A DNA stretch of 64,000 nucleotides from Ructibacterium sp965146665 (GTDB lineage: Bacteria; Bacillota; Clostridia; Monoglobales; Monoglobaceae), in assembly GCA_965146665.1 (NCBI GenBank), contig CBCTHE010000014.1, positions 1 to 64,000 of the forward strand, given 5' to 3'. The position numbers and the translations under genes are program-made. Shown here in pieces: positions 1-7,919 of this stretch. Within the stretch, counting starts at the first letter, position 1. The number at the start of each line of letters is the position of its first letter. A model generated the notes under the pieces. It worked only from the letters and a program-made list of their open reading frames with translations, was not told the origin of the DNA and ran no database searches.

Positions 1-242
1 AAGTCCGCGCCCCAGCGGTTCGCCGCCTGGGTCCGGGCGGACAGGCTGGAGCGGAGTGTTCCGCTCCCCACATTGTCCGTGAGGCGGTTCCGGCTCATCT
101 GGACCGTAAGCCCCGCGGCCTCCAGTTTTTCCTTTGTCCGCGCCGCGATCAGATAGGTTATGTCCTGCTCCTTAAGGCCAAACCCGACCGCTCCGGTATC
201 TGCGCCGCAGTGGTTATGGCCGGGGTCAAGAAAGATCTTCAT
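1..242 (-). CDS. N-acetylmuramoyl-L-alanine amidase, partial (3' end outside window)
   Basis: The first about 80 residues of a peptidoglycan amidase are visible, starting from the ATG at 242-240. The opening MKIFLDPGHNH is the N-terminal signature of zinc amidases of the Amidase_3 family, which cut the bond between muramic acid and L-alanine; the DPGH histidine is a zinc ligand in that family. A GLKEQD stretch follows, with the glutamate typical of the second ligand region. There is no signal peptide, as expected for a phage endolysin that leaves the cell through a holin. It overlaps the holin gene by 17 bp, so a lysis cassette is likely. The rest of the protein lies left of the window. Confidence 0.85.
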   Translation of the reverse strand, partial: MKIFLDPGHNHCGADTGAVGFGLKEQDITYLIAARTKEKLEAAGLTVQMSRNRLTDNVGSGTLRSSLSARTQAANRWGAD

Positions 243-621
243 GGGTACTGTCCCCCCTTTTCTCACCGAGAATTTTCCGCAGAATCCACGGAACCTCCAC
301 GCCGAGGCAGATGAGGTTTTCAATGATGCTCACCAGCTCGGTGTAGACATAATAGGACTGGACGCTGTTGAAAATGATGCGGCTTGTATCGCCAAACAGC
401 GCGGACAGTCCATAGGCCAGCAGAACCACAAGCACAATGCCGGCCTTTTTGAAGCCGCCGTCCCGGAGCTTGGAGGAGGAAACCCTGCCGTCTGTCTTAT
501 AACCTTTGGCAATCCCGGTGGCAAAGTCCAGCAGAATGCCCAGGACCACCGCCCAGGTCAGAAGATTTACATTGAGTGTGAGGCCATTAAATAGATTTTG
601 GAGTTGCTGCATTTCATTCAT
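226..621 (-). CDS. Phage holin, TcdE/Cph1-like family
   Basis: This 131-aa protein has at least two strong membrane segments (about residues 20-40 and 60-80) and a charged loop with SSSKLRDGGFKK between them, followed by a soluble C-terminal tail with many charges. That arrangement, including the LLDFATGIAKG motif, is that of the holin family containing TcdE and clostridial phage holins. Holins form pores in the cytoplasmic membrane that release endolysin. The gene sits 11 bp after the tail-fibre gene and overlaps the amidase start, in the usual order tail fibre, holin, lysin. A function in a phage-tail-like bacteriocin or toxin export cannot be excluded from sequence. Confidence 0.85.
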   Translation of the reverse strand: MNEMQQLQNLFNGLTLNVNLLTWAVVLGILLDFATGIAKGYKTDGRVSSSKLRDGGFKKAGIVLVVLLAYGLSALFGDTSRIIFNSVQSYYVYTELVSIIENLICLGVEVPWILRKILGEKRGDSTHEDLS

Positions 622-632
622 ATCTCCGCCTC

Positions 633-2816
633 CTATGCTGAAAAATTGTCAACGGTCTCAATGGGAAGCGGCGTCCCCTGTTTGACCTTTTGCGTGATCA
701 ATGTAGCGGAATTCATGTTTACTTCCCCCTGCGCCGCGGCGTCCGCGCACAGGTGGAGCTTTGCCAAAAGGTTGAGATTGGTGATGCCGCTCATGTCCAG
801 ACCGCCCTTGCAGAGTTTGACGGCGGCCTGGATGTCGTTGTCATTGTAGGGACCCGATACGTCCCGCAGGGAGGCCTCGTCCGCGTACAGGGCCCAGGAC
901 TCGGTGCGTTCCCCGCCGCTGCCCGTCTGGGCAAAGTATCCGATCATGCCGGAGAGCTTGCCATACCGGAGAATGTCCGGCGTGACATTTTTCCAGTACA
1001 CACCTGCAAGTATCTGGGTCGCCGGCTTGCCGGCTGCCGGTATCAGCGCCTCATAGAGCCCGCGCGCGGGGACATAAAAGAATTCATAGTCGGTCCCGTC
1101 CATATCCAGATATGGGGTCCAGAAGGTCCAGTTCCGGCCGTTTGGTTCGGCGAACCGGAGACAAAACCGGTTAAAGCCGCTGAGCCGCGCATCCACACCG
1201 CTTCCGGCGGCGTAGTTCACCCCGGCCGCCGGGCAGAAAAATCCGGTTCCGGTCCAGCCGCTTGACCCGGCCTGGGTGCCGTAGGCGGACAGTTCGGTCA
1301 GAGCCGGCGGCTGTATCACCGCGGTCTCCACAGCGGTGAGACGGCTGTCCAGAACATAGCCTGCGTATCCAGACAAAGCGATTCCATGTTTGCGCTCGTC
1401 CTGGGTGAACTCGTCTGTTATCTTCACATGGCCATAGCTCATGGTGGTGCCGACGCCGTATATGGTGTTCATGTTGGCGTGATTGGCGGGCGCCTTTCCG
1501 TTTACGGTATAGGTGGTGGCGTAATAGGACGGCGGCTGCCCGCCCAGCATTTCCGCATCATCCACCACGCCGGAGCCGTTGGTGTCGTAGACGCTCTTGG
1601 ACATATCCCCGCCGCCCGCCTGGGAGACCGCGTCGTCCACATATTTTTTGGTGGCCGGATGATATTCTCCGGCGGGCACGTATGGGGCGGTATTGGTCTT
1701 GGTCAGAACCGCACCCGCGTCCGCCTTGGAAGCGCCCGCGTCGTCCACATATTTTTTGGTAGCCGGGTTATAGTCTCCATCGGGCGTGTATGGGGCGTTG
1801 TTGGACCGGGTCAGGACATCCCCGCTGGCCAGGGCGCGGACCTCCGGAAAATTGACGGTCTGCTGAACGCCGAATGTCTCCGGCGCTCCGTCCAGCAGAA
1901 GCTCCTCCCAGGGGCGCAGATAGGGACCCTCCTGGCCGAGATAGATGGTGCCGAAGCCGCCCAGCACCTGGTCGCCCTCGGAAAGGTCTTCGGGCTTCAG
2001 GTATACGTCTCCGGCTCCGCCCCGGGAAACGGTGGCGGCGATGCGGAAGAAATCCGAAGCGGGGCTGTATACCAGATACAGGTTGGGGTTGTTGTCCTGT
2101 GAGAGCCGGGTCCCGTCAAACCAGTCGGTCAGCGCGGGGACCTGCCGGCGGACCCCGTTTATCAATACCGCAAAGGACGGGGTTGTGATGCCGACGCCGT
2201 CGTCTGCCGTGAACTGATAGCTTGCCGGATCCATGACAATCCGCCGGTTTTCGGCGTCGGTATAGGCCTGACTGCCGGGCGTCAGCCCGGCCGCCAGAAT
2301 GGTTTGGACCTTTGACAGCGCTTCGGCAGTGCCGTCCACATAGTCCTTGGTCGCCGGGTGATAGGGGGCGCTGGGGGTAAACGCGGTATGGTTGGTTTTG
2401 GTCAGAACCTCTGTGCGCTGGGCCAGCGGTGCGGTTTTTTGATCCACATAGGTAAGGGAGGCCTTTTGCGCCATATCGGCCTGCAGAGCGGTTTCCGCGG
2501 CCTGGACGGCGGCCTCCAGCTCGGCGGCCTGACGGTCCCGGGCCGCTGTCTCCGCGCTGAGCGCGGCCCGAATTGTCCGGTCTCCGTCCGCGCGTTCGCC
2601 GGCCTCGGCCTCCAGGGCGTCCCTGACGGTGCTGTCGCTGTCATAGTCCACATCCCGGGCGCTGTGGCGCCCTTCCTGCGCTGAAAAATGCCGGGTGAAC
2701 CTGGACTCGGTCTCCTGACGCAGTGTCTCTGCAAGGTGTTCCGCATAGTATTTGATCCATGCGGAGGGACCCTTTGAGGCATAGCTTTTTCCTTTTCTGT
2801 CATACCATAATGACAT
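633..2816 (-). CDS. Phage tail fibre-like protein with PATKxYVD repeats
   Basis: The start is set at the ATG at 2816-2814 because AAAGGAGTG lies just upstream; the open frame runs further but without support. The 727-aa product has an N-terminal alpha-helical, Ala/Glu-rich part (about residues 30-130), then three copies of a short repeat ending PATKDYVD or PATKKYVD, preceded by APYTPDGDY-like turns. After these comes YDTNGSGVVDDAEMLGG, an EF-hand/dockerin-like turn often seen in clostridial prophage fibres, and a beta-rich C-terminal region. Such repeats are typical of trimeric tail fibres that bind host surfaces. It is the first gene of the minus-strand block; the next gene upstream (pfp) is divergent and not phage-like. 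The receptor is unknown. Confidence 0.8.
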   Translation of the reverse strand: MSLWYDRKGKSYASKGPSAWIKYYAEHLAETLRQETESRFTRHFSAQEGRHSARDVDYDSDSTVRDALEAEAGERADGDRTIRAALSAETAARDRQAAELEAAVQAAETALQADMAQKASLTYVDQKTAPLAQRTEVLTKTNHTAFTPSAPYHPATKDYVDGTAEALSKVQTILAAGLTPGSQAYTDAENRRIVMDPASYQFTADDGVGITTPSFAVLINGVRRQVPALTDWFDGTRLSQDNNPNLYLVYSPASDFFRIAATVSRGGAGDVYLKPEDLSEGDQVLGGFGTIYLGQEGPYLRPWEELLLDGAPETFGVQQTVNFPEVRALASGDVLTRSNNAPYTPDGDYNPATKKYVDDAGASKADAGAVLTKTNTAPYVPAGEYHPATKKYVDDAVSQAGGGDMSKSVYDTNGSGVVDDAEMLGGQPPSYYATTYTVNGKAPANHANMNTIYGVGTTMSYGHVKITDEFTQDERKHGIALSGYAGYVLDSRLTAVETAVIQPPALTELSAYGTQAGSSGWTGTGFFCPAAGVNYAAGSGVDARLSGFNRFCLRFAEPNGRNWTFWTPYLDMDGTDYEFFYVPARGLYEALIPAAGKPATQILAGVYWKNVTPDILRYGKLSGMIGYFAQTGSGGERTESWALYADEASLRDVSGPYNDNDIQAAVKLCKGGLDMSGITNLNLLAKLHLCADAAAQGEVNMNSATLITQKVKQGTPLPIETVDNFSA

Positions 2817-3008
2817 GGCGGTCACTCCTTTATGATTGATGATAGATTGCCGAAAGAGAGATGAATCATGCGGTTCGGCGCTCTTAGGGCTTGCCGGGGT
2901 ACGGCACTGCAGTCCGGGCCGGGGACAGGCGCGGGGGAACGGCTGACTGCGGAAAAAGTATACTATAAATCCGGGTGCCGGACCGTGACTTCTGGTAAAG
3001 ACCGCCAG

Positions 3009-3037
3009 TTGAAATAATCGGGAGAATTGAGTATAAT
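3009..3037 (+). promoter_or_regulatory. Sigma-A promoter of pfp
   Basis: TTGAAA at 3009-3014 and TATAAT at 3032-3037 are separated by 17 bp. The AGGAGG ribosome binding site follows at 3060-3065. Confidence 0.8.
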
Positions 3038-3071
3038 TAAGAAAATAGGAATAAATCGCAGGAGGTACAGT

Positions 3072-4301
3072 ATGATACAAGGCAATGTAATGGTCGGACA
3101 GTCCGGCGGCCCCACGTCGGTCATCAACGCCAGCCTGGTGGGCGTGTTCAAGGCCGCCAGAGACGCGGGGGTTCAGAAGGTATACGGCATGCGCAACGGA
3201 ATCGAGGGTCTGCTTCAGGAGGGGTACGTGGACCTGGGGGAGCATATTGCCAATGATCTGGACATTGAACTGTTAAAGCGGACACCGTCCTCTTTTTTGG
3301 GGAGCTGCCGGTTTAAGCTTCCGGACATGCGGCAGGATGAGAGCGTATATCAGAAGCTGTTTCAGATACTGGACAAGCTGGATGTCAAATATGTGATCTA
3401 TATCGGCGGAAACGACTCCATGGATACCATTATGAAGCTGTCCGCGTATGCCATGACCGTCAAGAGTGAGATCCGTTTTATGGGCGTGCCCAAGACCATT
3501 GACAACGATCTGGCAGAAACGGACCACACGCCCGGCTATGGGAGCGCGGCGAAATATGTGGCTTCCGCCATGAAGGAAATCATCTGTGACAGCGACGTGT
3601 ATAACATGGAATCCGTGACCATTGTTGAGGTCATGGGCCGGAATGCCGGCTGGCTGACCGCGGCCGCCGCCCTGTCAAAGGGCGAGGACTGTGTCGGGCC
3701 GGACATGATCTATCTGCCGGAGCGGACCTTTGATTCCGAGGCGTTCCTCCGCCGAGTTGAGGAGACGCGGAGGCGGAAAAAGACCGTGGTGGTGGCTGTG
3801 TCAGAGGCCCTGCGCAACAGGAACGGCCGGTATGTCTGTGAGGAGAATCTTTCCCGTTCCCCCTCGGACGCCTTCGGCCACAAAATCCTGACCGGTACGG
3901 CTCTGTATCTGGCGGATCTGGTGGGACAGAAGATCGGTATCAAATCCCGCGGCATTGTGTTTAATACGCTCCAGCGCTGTGCCTCGCACCTGGTGTCACG
4001 CCGGGACATGACTGAGGCGTTTATGGCCGGGGCTGAGGCCATGCGGGCCGCGCTCAAGGGACACACCGGAGAGATGGTTGTCTTCCGCCGGGTCTGCAAC
4101 GAGCCCTATCATGTGGTCATGGAGACCTATGACGTGTATAAAATCGCCAACGCGGAAAAAGTGGTGCCGGATCAATGGATTACGGCGGACGGCACCTATG
4201 TGACAGACGCGTTTCTGGATTACTGCCGGCCGCTGATCATCGGCGAGCTGGAGCCGTTCATGGTGGACGGTTTGCCGCGGCATCTTTTTTTGAAGGACTG
4301 A
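3072..4301 (+). CDS. pfp: 6-phosphofructokinase, probably pyrophosphate-dependent
   Basis: This 409-aa enzyme phosphorylates fructose 6-phosphate in glycolysis. GGNDS at about residue 115 replaces the GGDGS of ATP-dependent enzymes, and PKTIDND replaces PGTIDND; both changes mark the pyrophosphate-using branch of the PFK-A family. PPi-PFKs are reversible and can also serve gluconeogenesis. The ATG at 3072 is chosen because AGGAGG precedes it by 6 bp. The gene has its own promoter and a terminator at 4409-4436, so it is monocistronic. The membrane pyrophosphatase in the same window also handles PPi. PPi dependence is inferred from motifs and would need an assay. Confidence 0.88.
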   Translation: MIQGNVMVGQSGGPTSVINASLVGVFKAARDAGVQKVYGMRNGIEGLLQEGYVDLGEHIANDLDIELLKRTPSSFLGSCRFKLPDMRQDESVYQKLFQILDKLDVKYVIYIGGNDSMDTIMKLSAYAMTVKSEIRFMGVPKTIDNDLAETDHTPGYGSAAKYVASAMKEIICDSDVYNMESVTIVEVMGRNAGWLTAAAALSKGEDCVGPDMIYLPERTFDSEAFLRRVEETRRRKKTVVVAVSEALRNRNGRYVCEENLSRSPSDAFGHKILTGTALYLADLVGQKIGIKSRGIVFNTLQRCASHLVSRRDMTEAFMAGAEAMRAALKGHTGEMVVFRRVCNEPYHVVMETYDVYKIANAEKVVPDQWITADGTYVTDAFLDYCRPLIIGELEPFMVDGLPRHLFLKD

Positions 4302-4302
4302 G

Positions 4303-4394
4303 ATTCGCCGTCAGCGAGCCATAACCATGCGGCCTCAAAAGGGGAGTTTAGCAAGCGCAGGGCGTATGCGTTCGGCTCTCTTATGGCTGCGAAT
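4303..4394 (+). other. Structured element downstream of pfp
   Basis: ATTCGC (4303-4308) and AGCCATAA (4317-4324) are complementary to TTATGGCT (4381-4388) and GCGAAT (4389-4394), so the stretch between the pfp stop and its terminator can fold into one long interrupted hairpin. No gene is visible here. It could be part of the mRNA 3' end or a decayed repeat. Confidence 0.4.
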
Positions 4395-4408
4395 ACGGAC
4401 AGTCAGGG

Positions 4409-4436
4409 GCCCGCGCGGAATGCGCGGGCTTTTGTC
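4409..4436 (+). terminator. Rho-independent terminator after pfp
   Basis: GCCCGCGC (4409-4416), a 5-nt loop and GCGCGGGC (4422-4429) form a perfect 8-bp stem followed by TTTTGT. Confidence 0.8.
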
Positions 4437-4615
4437 ATGTTCCGGCACCGTGGTGCGTAAGATGGAAGGGGCGGGGCTATTATTTTTCTTGCCAAATCCC
4501 AAATAATGTGATAAACTTGTATATAATTGTTGTTTTATTATGAACCATGTTTGCTTTGTGCGCAGAGACGCCGTGAAGAAACCCGCCGGAGGCGGCTTCG
4601 GGCGGCCTGTTCTTT

Positions 4616-4711
4616 CCGCCCGTGCTCTGCACGGGATAAAAATCTCCTAATTCCTTGCTCCGCAAAGGGAGATTTTGAATTGTCGTTTTATGAGCCATGC
4701 GGAGCGGCGGA
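4616..4711 (+). repeat. 96-bp direct repeat, copy 1
   Basis: This copy matches 4843-4938 at about 91 of 96 positions. Each copy holds a small hairpin (CCCGTGC and GCACGGG) and an inverted pair AAAATCTCC / GGAGATTTT about 20 bp apart. It lies in the gap between pfp and the lipoprotein gene. Short frames that cross it are translations of the repeat and not believable genes. Confidence 0.85.
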
Positions 4712-4842
4712 GCGTCGCAGCGCGCCTTGTTCCGCTTGCCCGCGCTATGGCGGGGCTTCGCTTTTACGGCGGCAGCTCCTTTTTCCCAAAAAACGCCGGC
4801 ACCGGCCCGGCGTTTTCCGGGAACCCTGCCGGAAATGATGTC

Positions 4843-4938
4843 CCGCCCGTGCTTTGCACGGGATAAAAATCTCCTAATTCCTTGCTCCGCACTGGGAGAT
4901 TTTGAATTGCCGTTTTATCAGCCATGCGGAGCGGCGGA
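4843..4938 (+). repeat. 96-bp direct repeat, copy 2
   Basis: Second copy of the element at 4616-4711. Its 3' end runs directly into the ribosome binding site of the lipoprotein gene at 4951. Positions 4926-4946 are identical over 21 nt to 13483-13503 just before argH, which suggests that the element's end has been reused at two gene starts. Confidence 0.85.
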
Positions 4939-4950
4939 ATGGAGATTTTT

Positions 4951-5526
4951 ATGAAACGAAACATGACACGTCAATCGAAAGCGGCGCAGGGCGCCGGAAA
5001 GCTGTTCCGGGTTTCGGCCGCCGCGTTTGCGGCGGTCCTGCTGCTGGGCGGCTGCGGTTTTAACCGGGCGGCCAAAAGTGTGGGAACCATTGGCGGTGCG
5101 GACGGTCCCACTTCGGTGTATGTGACCGACAGTGAGGGTACGCCCGCGGCTACAGCGGCGGCGACGGCATCGCCTGCGCCGGAGCCCAAGGCGGCCAGTG
5201 AGCTGATTGTGGGCAAATGGAGCTTTGACCATATGGAGGACGGAAGCGGGAATGCGGTGGACCTCAGCGAGGTGCAGTCCGGCGGCATGGACCTTTCCGG
5301 CATCCTGGGCAAGGCGCTGGCCTCCGGCGCGAGCCTGGAGTTTACAGAGGACGGGAAGCTCAAGCTGAGCGTACTCTCTGTGAACTACAGCTTTGACTCG
5401 GATACCACCATTAAGCTCAGCGGCGGCATTCTGCCCCAGACCTTTGAGAAGGTTCCGGTGACAGTGTCTGAATCGGCCGCGCGGATCAAGGCTGGAAATT
5501 ATACCGTTGTTCTGAAACGGGCCTAG
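4951..5526 (+). CDS. Small lipoprotein with an IGGADGPT motif
   Basis: The ATG at 4951 is chosen because GGAG lies 6 bp upstream; in-frame ATGs at 4924 and 4939 lack this. The 191-aa product has a positively charged N-terminus, a hydrophobic segment and the lipobox LLGGC, so it should be a lipid-anchored protein on the outside of the membrane. Shortly after the cysteine comes TIGGADGPTSVYVT. This string is best known from the membrane part of the beta subunit of Na+-translocating decarboxylases (OadB/GcdB family), yet nothing else here looks like that enzyme. A low-complexity Ala/Thr/Pro linker follows, then a beta-rich C-terminal domain starting at GKWSFD. Function unknown. Confidence 0.75.
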   Translation: MKRNMTRQSKAAQGAGKLFRVSAAAFAAVLLLGGCGFNRAAKSVGTIGGADGPTSVYVTDSEGTPAATAAATASPAPEPKAASELIVGKWSFDHMEDGSGNAVDLSEVQSGGMDLSGILGKALASGASLEFTEDGKLKLSVLSVNYSFDSDTTIKLSGGILPQTFEKVPVTVSESAARIKAGNYTVVLKRA

Positions 5527-5559
5527 AAAAAACTTACCAAAGAGGGGGAGAACAAAGTC

Positions 5560-7107
5560 ATGAATTACAAACTGGTCATAGAATTCATTGTCCTGGCATT
5601 ATATCTTGTAATGATGCTGTTCATCGGACTGGGATTCTATAAAAAGAATGAGGACATGTCCGACTACTTCCTGGGGGGAAGAAGTCTCAATAAATGGGTG
5701 GCCGCCATGTCGGCCCAGGCCTCGGATATGAGCGGCTGGCTGCTGCTGGGCCTGCCGGGCACGGCCTTTGTGCTTTTCGGGGGCACCACGTCGGCCATGT
5801 GGACGGCCATCGGCTTGCTGATCGGTACATATCTCAACTGGCTTTTCGTGGCCAAGCGCCTGCGCAAGCAGACCCAGGTTTCCAACGATTCCATCACCCT
5901 GCCGGTGTATTTTGAAAACCGGTTCAGGGACAAAACCAAGATCCTTCGGATCGCGTCATCGCTGTTCATTATGGTATTTTTCCTGGTCTATACCGCGTCT
6001 CAGTTTGCGGCGGGCGCCAAGCTGTTTGAGGCGGCGTTCGGGGTCCGTTACCACATCGGCCTGCTGATCGGCGGTATCATTATCATTGGATATACCTTCC
6101 TGGGCGGTTTTAAGGCGGTTGCGTGGACCGACCTGATTCAGGGAATTATTATGTTCTGCGTGATTGTGGTTATGCCCTTCCTGCTCATCAGCAAGCTGGG
6201 CGGATGGGACCAGACCCTGATCCAGTTCCAGGGCGTTGAGGCGGTCAAGGGAGAGGTGTTCTCCTGGCTTCCCAGGGGTACGGCCGGCGCTGTTGACGTT
6301 CTGCTTTTGATTAGCAGCATTGGCTGGGGTCTGGGGTATTTCGGCCAGCCCCACATCCTGACCCGGTTTATGGCGATCCGCTCCTCTAAGGAGATACAGC
6401 CCGCGCGGATTATTGCGACGGTCTGGGTCATTCTGACGCTGGCCTGTGCGGTTGTCATTGGTATGCTGGGCTGTCTGTACGTCAATGCCGGACTTGCGGG
6501 GCCGGAGCTGGCGTCTCTGGTGGACGGGGATAAGGAAAAGATCTTTATGGTCCTGATCCAGAGTATCTTTGGAAATTCCAGCAATATCATCGGCATCATT
6601 CTCTGCGGCATTTTCCTGACCGCCATTCTGGCGGCAATCATGAGTACCGCGGACTCTCAGCTTCTGGTCACCGCGTCCTCGATCACCGAGGATTTCTACT
6701 GCTCTGTGGCGAAAAAAACACCGTCGCAGAAAAAGATGGTCTGGCTCAGCCGGGGGGCGGTCATTGTGGTTTCCCTGATTGCCATGCTTCTTGCCATGAA
6801 GCCGGAAAGCTCGGTTTTTGATCTGGTATCCATGGCCTGGGGCGGCTTTGGCGCGGCCTTTGGCCCCTGTATCATCTTCTCGCTGTACTGGCGCCGGATG
6901 ACGGCGCAGGGAGCCATTGCCGGTGTGCTCACAGGCGGCATTGTGGATATCATCTGGTATTTCATGAAGGGCGGTATCTTTGAGGTCTATGAGCTGGTGC
7001 CTGCTTTCCTGATCTCCTGCGCGGTGATTGTGGTGGTGAGTCTTTGCACCAAGCTGCCGGACGAGGTGGCAAAGCAGTATGACGAAGCGCAGGCCGCTGA
7101 AATTTAA
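5560..7107 (+). CDS. putP: Sodium/proline symporter PutP
   Basis: This 515-aa membrane protein belongs to the sodium:solute symporter family and imports proline with Na+. The N-terminal YFLGGRSLNKWVAAMSAQAS and the SGWLLLGLPG that follows are the classic PutP signature; about 13 hydrophobic segments are spread along the chain, which fits the LeuT-like fold of the family. Length matches the usual 490-515 aa. It starts 33 bp after the lipoprotein stop, with AGAGGGGGAG upstream, so the two may share a transcript; a strong terminator follows at 7143-7177. The substrate assignment rests on overall similarity to PutP rather than other family members. Confidence 0.88.
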   Translation: MNYKLVIEFIVLALYLVMMLFIGLGFYKKNEDMSDYFLGGRSLNKWVAAMSAQASDMSGWLLLGLPGTAFVLFGGTTSAMWTAIGLLIGTYLNWLFVAKRLRKQTQVSNDSITLPVYFENRFRDKTKILRIASSLFIMVFFLVYTASQFAAGAKLFEAAFGVRYHIGLLIGGIIIIGYTFLGGFKAVAWTDLIQGIIMFCVIVVMPFLLISKLGGWDQTLIQFQGVEAVKGEVFSWLPRGTAGAVDVLLLISSIGWGLGYFGQPHILTRFMAIRSSKEIQPARIIATVWVILTLACAVVIGMLGCLYVNAGLAGPELASLVDGDKEKIFMVLIQSIFGNSSNIIGIILCGIFLTAILAAIMSTADSQLLVTASSITEDFYCSVAKKTPSQKKMVWLSRGAVIVVSLIAMLLAMKPESSVFDLVSMAWGGFGAAFGPCIIFSLYWRRMTAQGAIAGVLTGGIVDIIWYFMKGGIFEVYELVPAFLISCAVIVVVSLCTKLPDEVAKQYDEAQAAEI

Positions 7108-7142
7108 AAAAATTGGTGCGGGAATTAGAATGAAAGACAGAA

Positions 7143-7177
7143 ACAAGCCTCCAGCCAGCGGCTGGAGGCTTGTTTTG
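7143..7177. terminator. Terminator between putP and the DUF378 gene, likely bidirectional
   Basis: A perfect 14-bp stem (7143-7156 with 7160-7173) and 3-nt loop is followed by TTTTG. On the minus strand the same stem ends in a shorter T run, so it can serve the convergent DUF378 gene too. Confidence 0.85.
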
Positions 7178-7183
7178 TACATA

Positions 7184-7213
7184 CGGAAGGACGCCTGTAC
7201 AGGCGTCCTTCCG
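7184..7213. repeat. 30-bp perfect palindrome
   Basis: Positions 7184-7213 read the same on both strands (centre TGTACA). It lies 7 bp from the putP terminator and has no T run. It may be a second stem for the minus-strand transcript or a protein site. Confidence 0.6.
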
Positions 7214-7332
7214 AAAGTTCAGGCCGATCTTTTGACGCAGCCGGGTGTGACCGGTGGTTCTTCGGCCTGCGATCTGCCGGTCGAAACCGGATCAGACGCA
7301 GGCCCGTCCGCGGAGCGGATGAATCATCCGGG

Positions 7333-7539
7333 TCAGCTTTTGGCCTTGCCCAGAACGTTTTCTTTGAAGAAGAAGGTAATCGCCCACAGTCCGCCCAGGG
7401 CAACAATGGTAAAAATAATCCGGGATACGATTGACAGCTGGCCGCCGAACAGCGCGCCGACAAGATCGAATCCGAATAATCCAATGCTTCCCCAGTTCAG
7501 GGCGCCGACAATTACCAAAATCAATGCTAATACGTCCAT
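7333..7539 (-). CDS. DUF378 family small membrane protein (YuzA-like)
   Basis: A 68-aa protein with two hydrophobic segments and the family signature ALNWGSIGLFGFDLV near the N-terminus. DUF378 proteins are widespread short membrane proteins of unknown function (YuzA in Bacillus). The start is preceded by AAAGGAG on the minus strand. It is transcribed alone, convergent with putP, and the AT-rich hairpin at 7590-7639 lies upstream of it, where it could influence its transcription. Confidence 0.85.
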   Translation of the reverse strand: MDVLALILVIVGALNWGSIGLFGFDLVGALFGGQLSIVSRIIFTIVALGGLWAITFFFKENVLGKAKS

Positions 7540-7561
7540 AATGATCTCCTTTCTTTTGTGG

Positions 7562-7578
7562 TTCCCGCTGAGCGGGAA
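7562..7578. repeat. Short hairpin upstream of the DUF378 gene
   Basis: TTCCCGCT, a single G and AGCGGGAA form an inverted repeat between the DUF378 start and the longer palindrome at 7590. Confidence 0.5.
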
Positions 7579-7589
7579 TGCTCGGTTGT

Positions 7590-7639
7590 GGGGTGTATCT
7601 GAAAAATCAGTTTATAAATTGATTTTTCAGATACACCCC
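7590..7639. repeat. 50-bp near-perfect palindrome
   Basis: Twenty perfectly complementary bases (7590-7609 with 7620-7639) flank TTTATAAA, which is itself palindromic. The gap of 380 bp between the DUF378 gene and the YdcF-like gene holds this, the 7562 hairpin and a possible promoter at 7704-7732; I see no gene in it. It may be a transcription barrier between the divergent genes or a remnant of a miniature element. Confidence 0.7.
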
Positions 7640-7703
7640 AATCATCATGCTGTTTTTATTATGTTCTTTTTTGATAAAATCATTCAAAAAGTTCTGGAAA
7701 AAC

Positions 7704-7732
7704 TGGAAATATCCAAAAATATATGTTATGAT
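7704..7732 (+). promoter_or_regulatory. Possible promoter of the YdcF-like gene
   Basis: TGGAAA at 7704-7709 and TATGAT at 7727-7732 with a 17-bp spacer. The -35 is weak; the leader would be about 180 nt. Confidence 0.45.
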
Positions 7733-7919
7733 AAAGACAGCGGAAAAGCGACGCTGCGAAACGCGGTGCTGTATCCCGGTTTTCCGGCAGGCGCTGTGAT
7801 AGAATCGGCCGGTTTCGCAAAAGCTATATGGAGGTTTCGCGGGGGAATTCCGTCCGCGGAGCGGCAGGATTTTTCCCAATGCGGATAAATTGTGCATACT
7901 GGAAAGGATTGGTCATAGA

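Noticed and set aside
4480..4964. Small frames on both strands in the pfp-lipoprotein gap
   Set aside because: They translate the 96-bp repeats (similar peptides on the minus strand come from each copy) and have no proper start signals.
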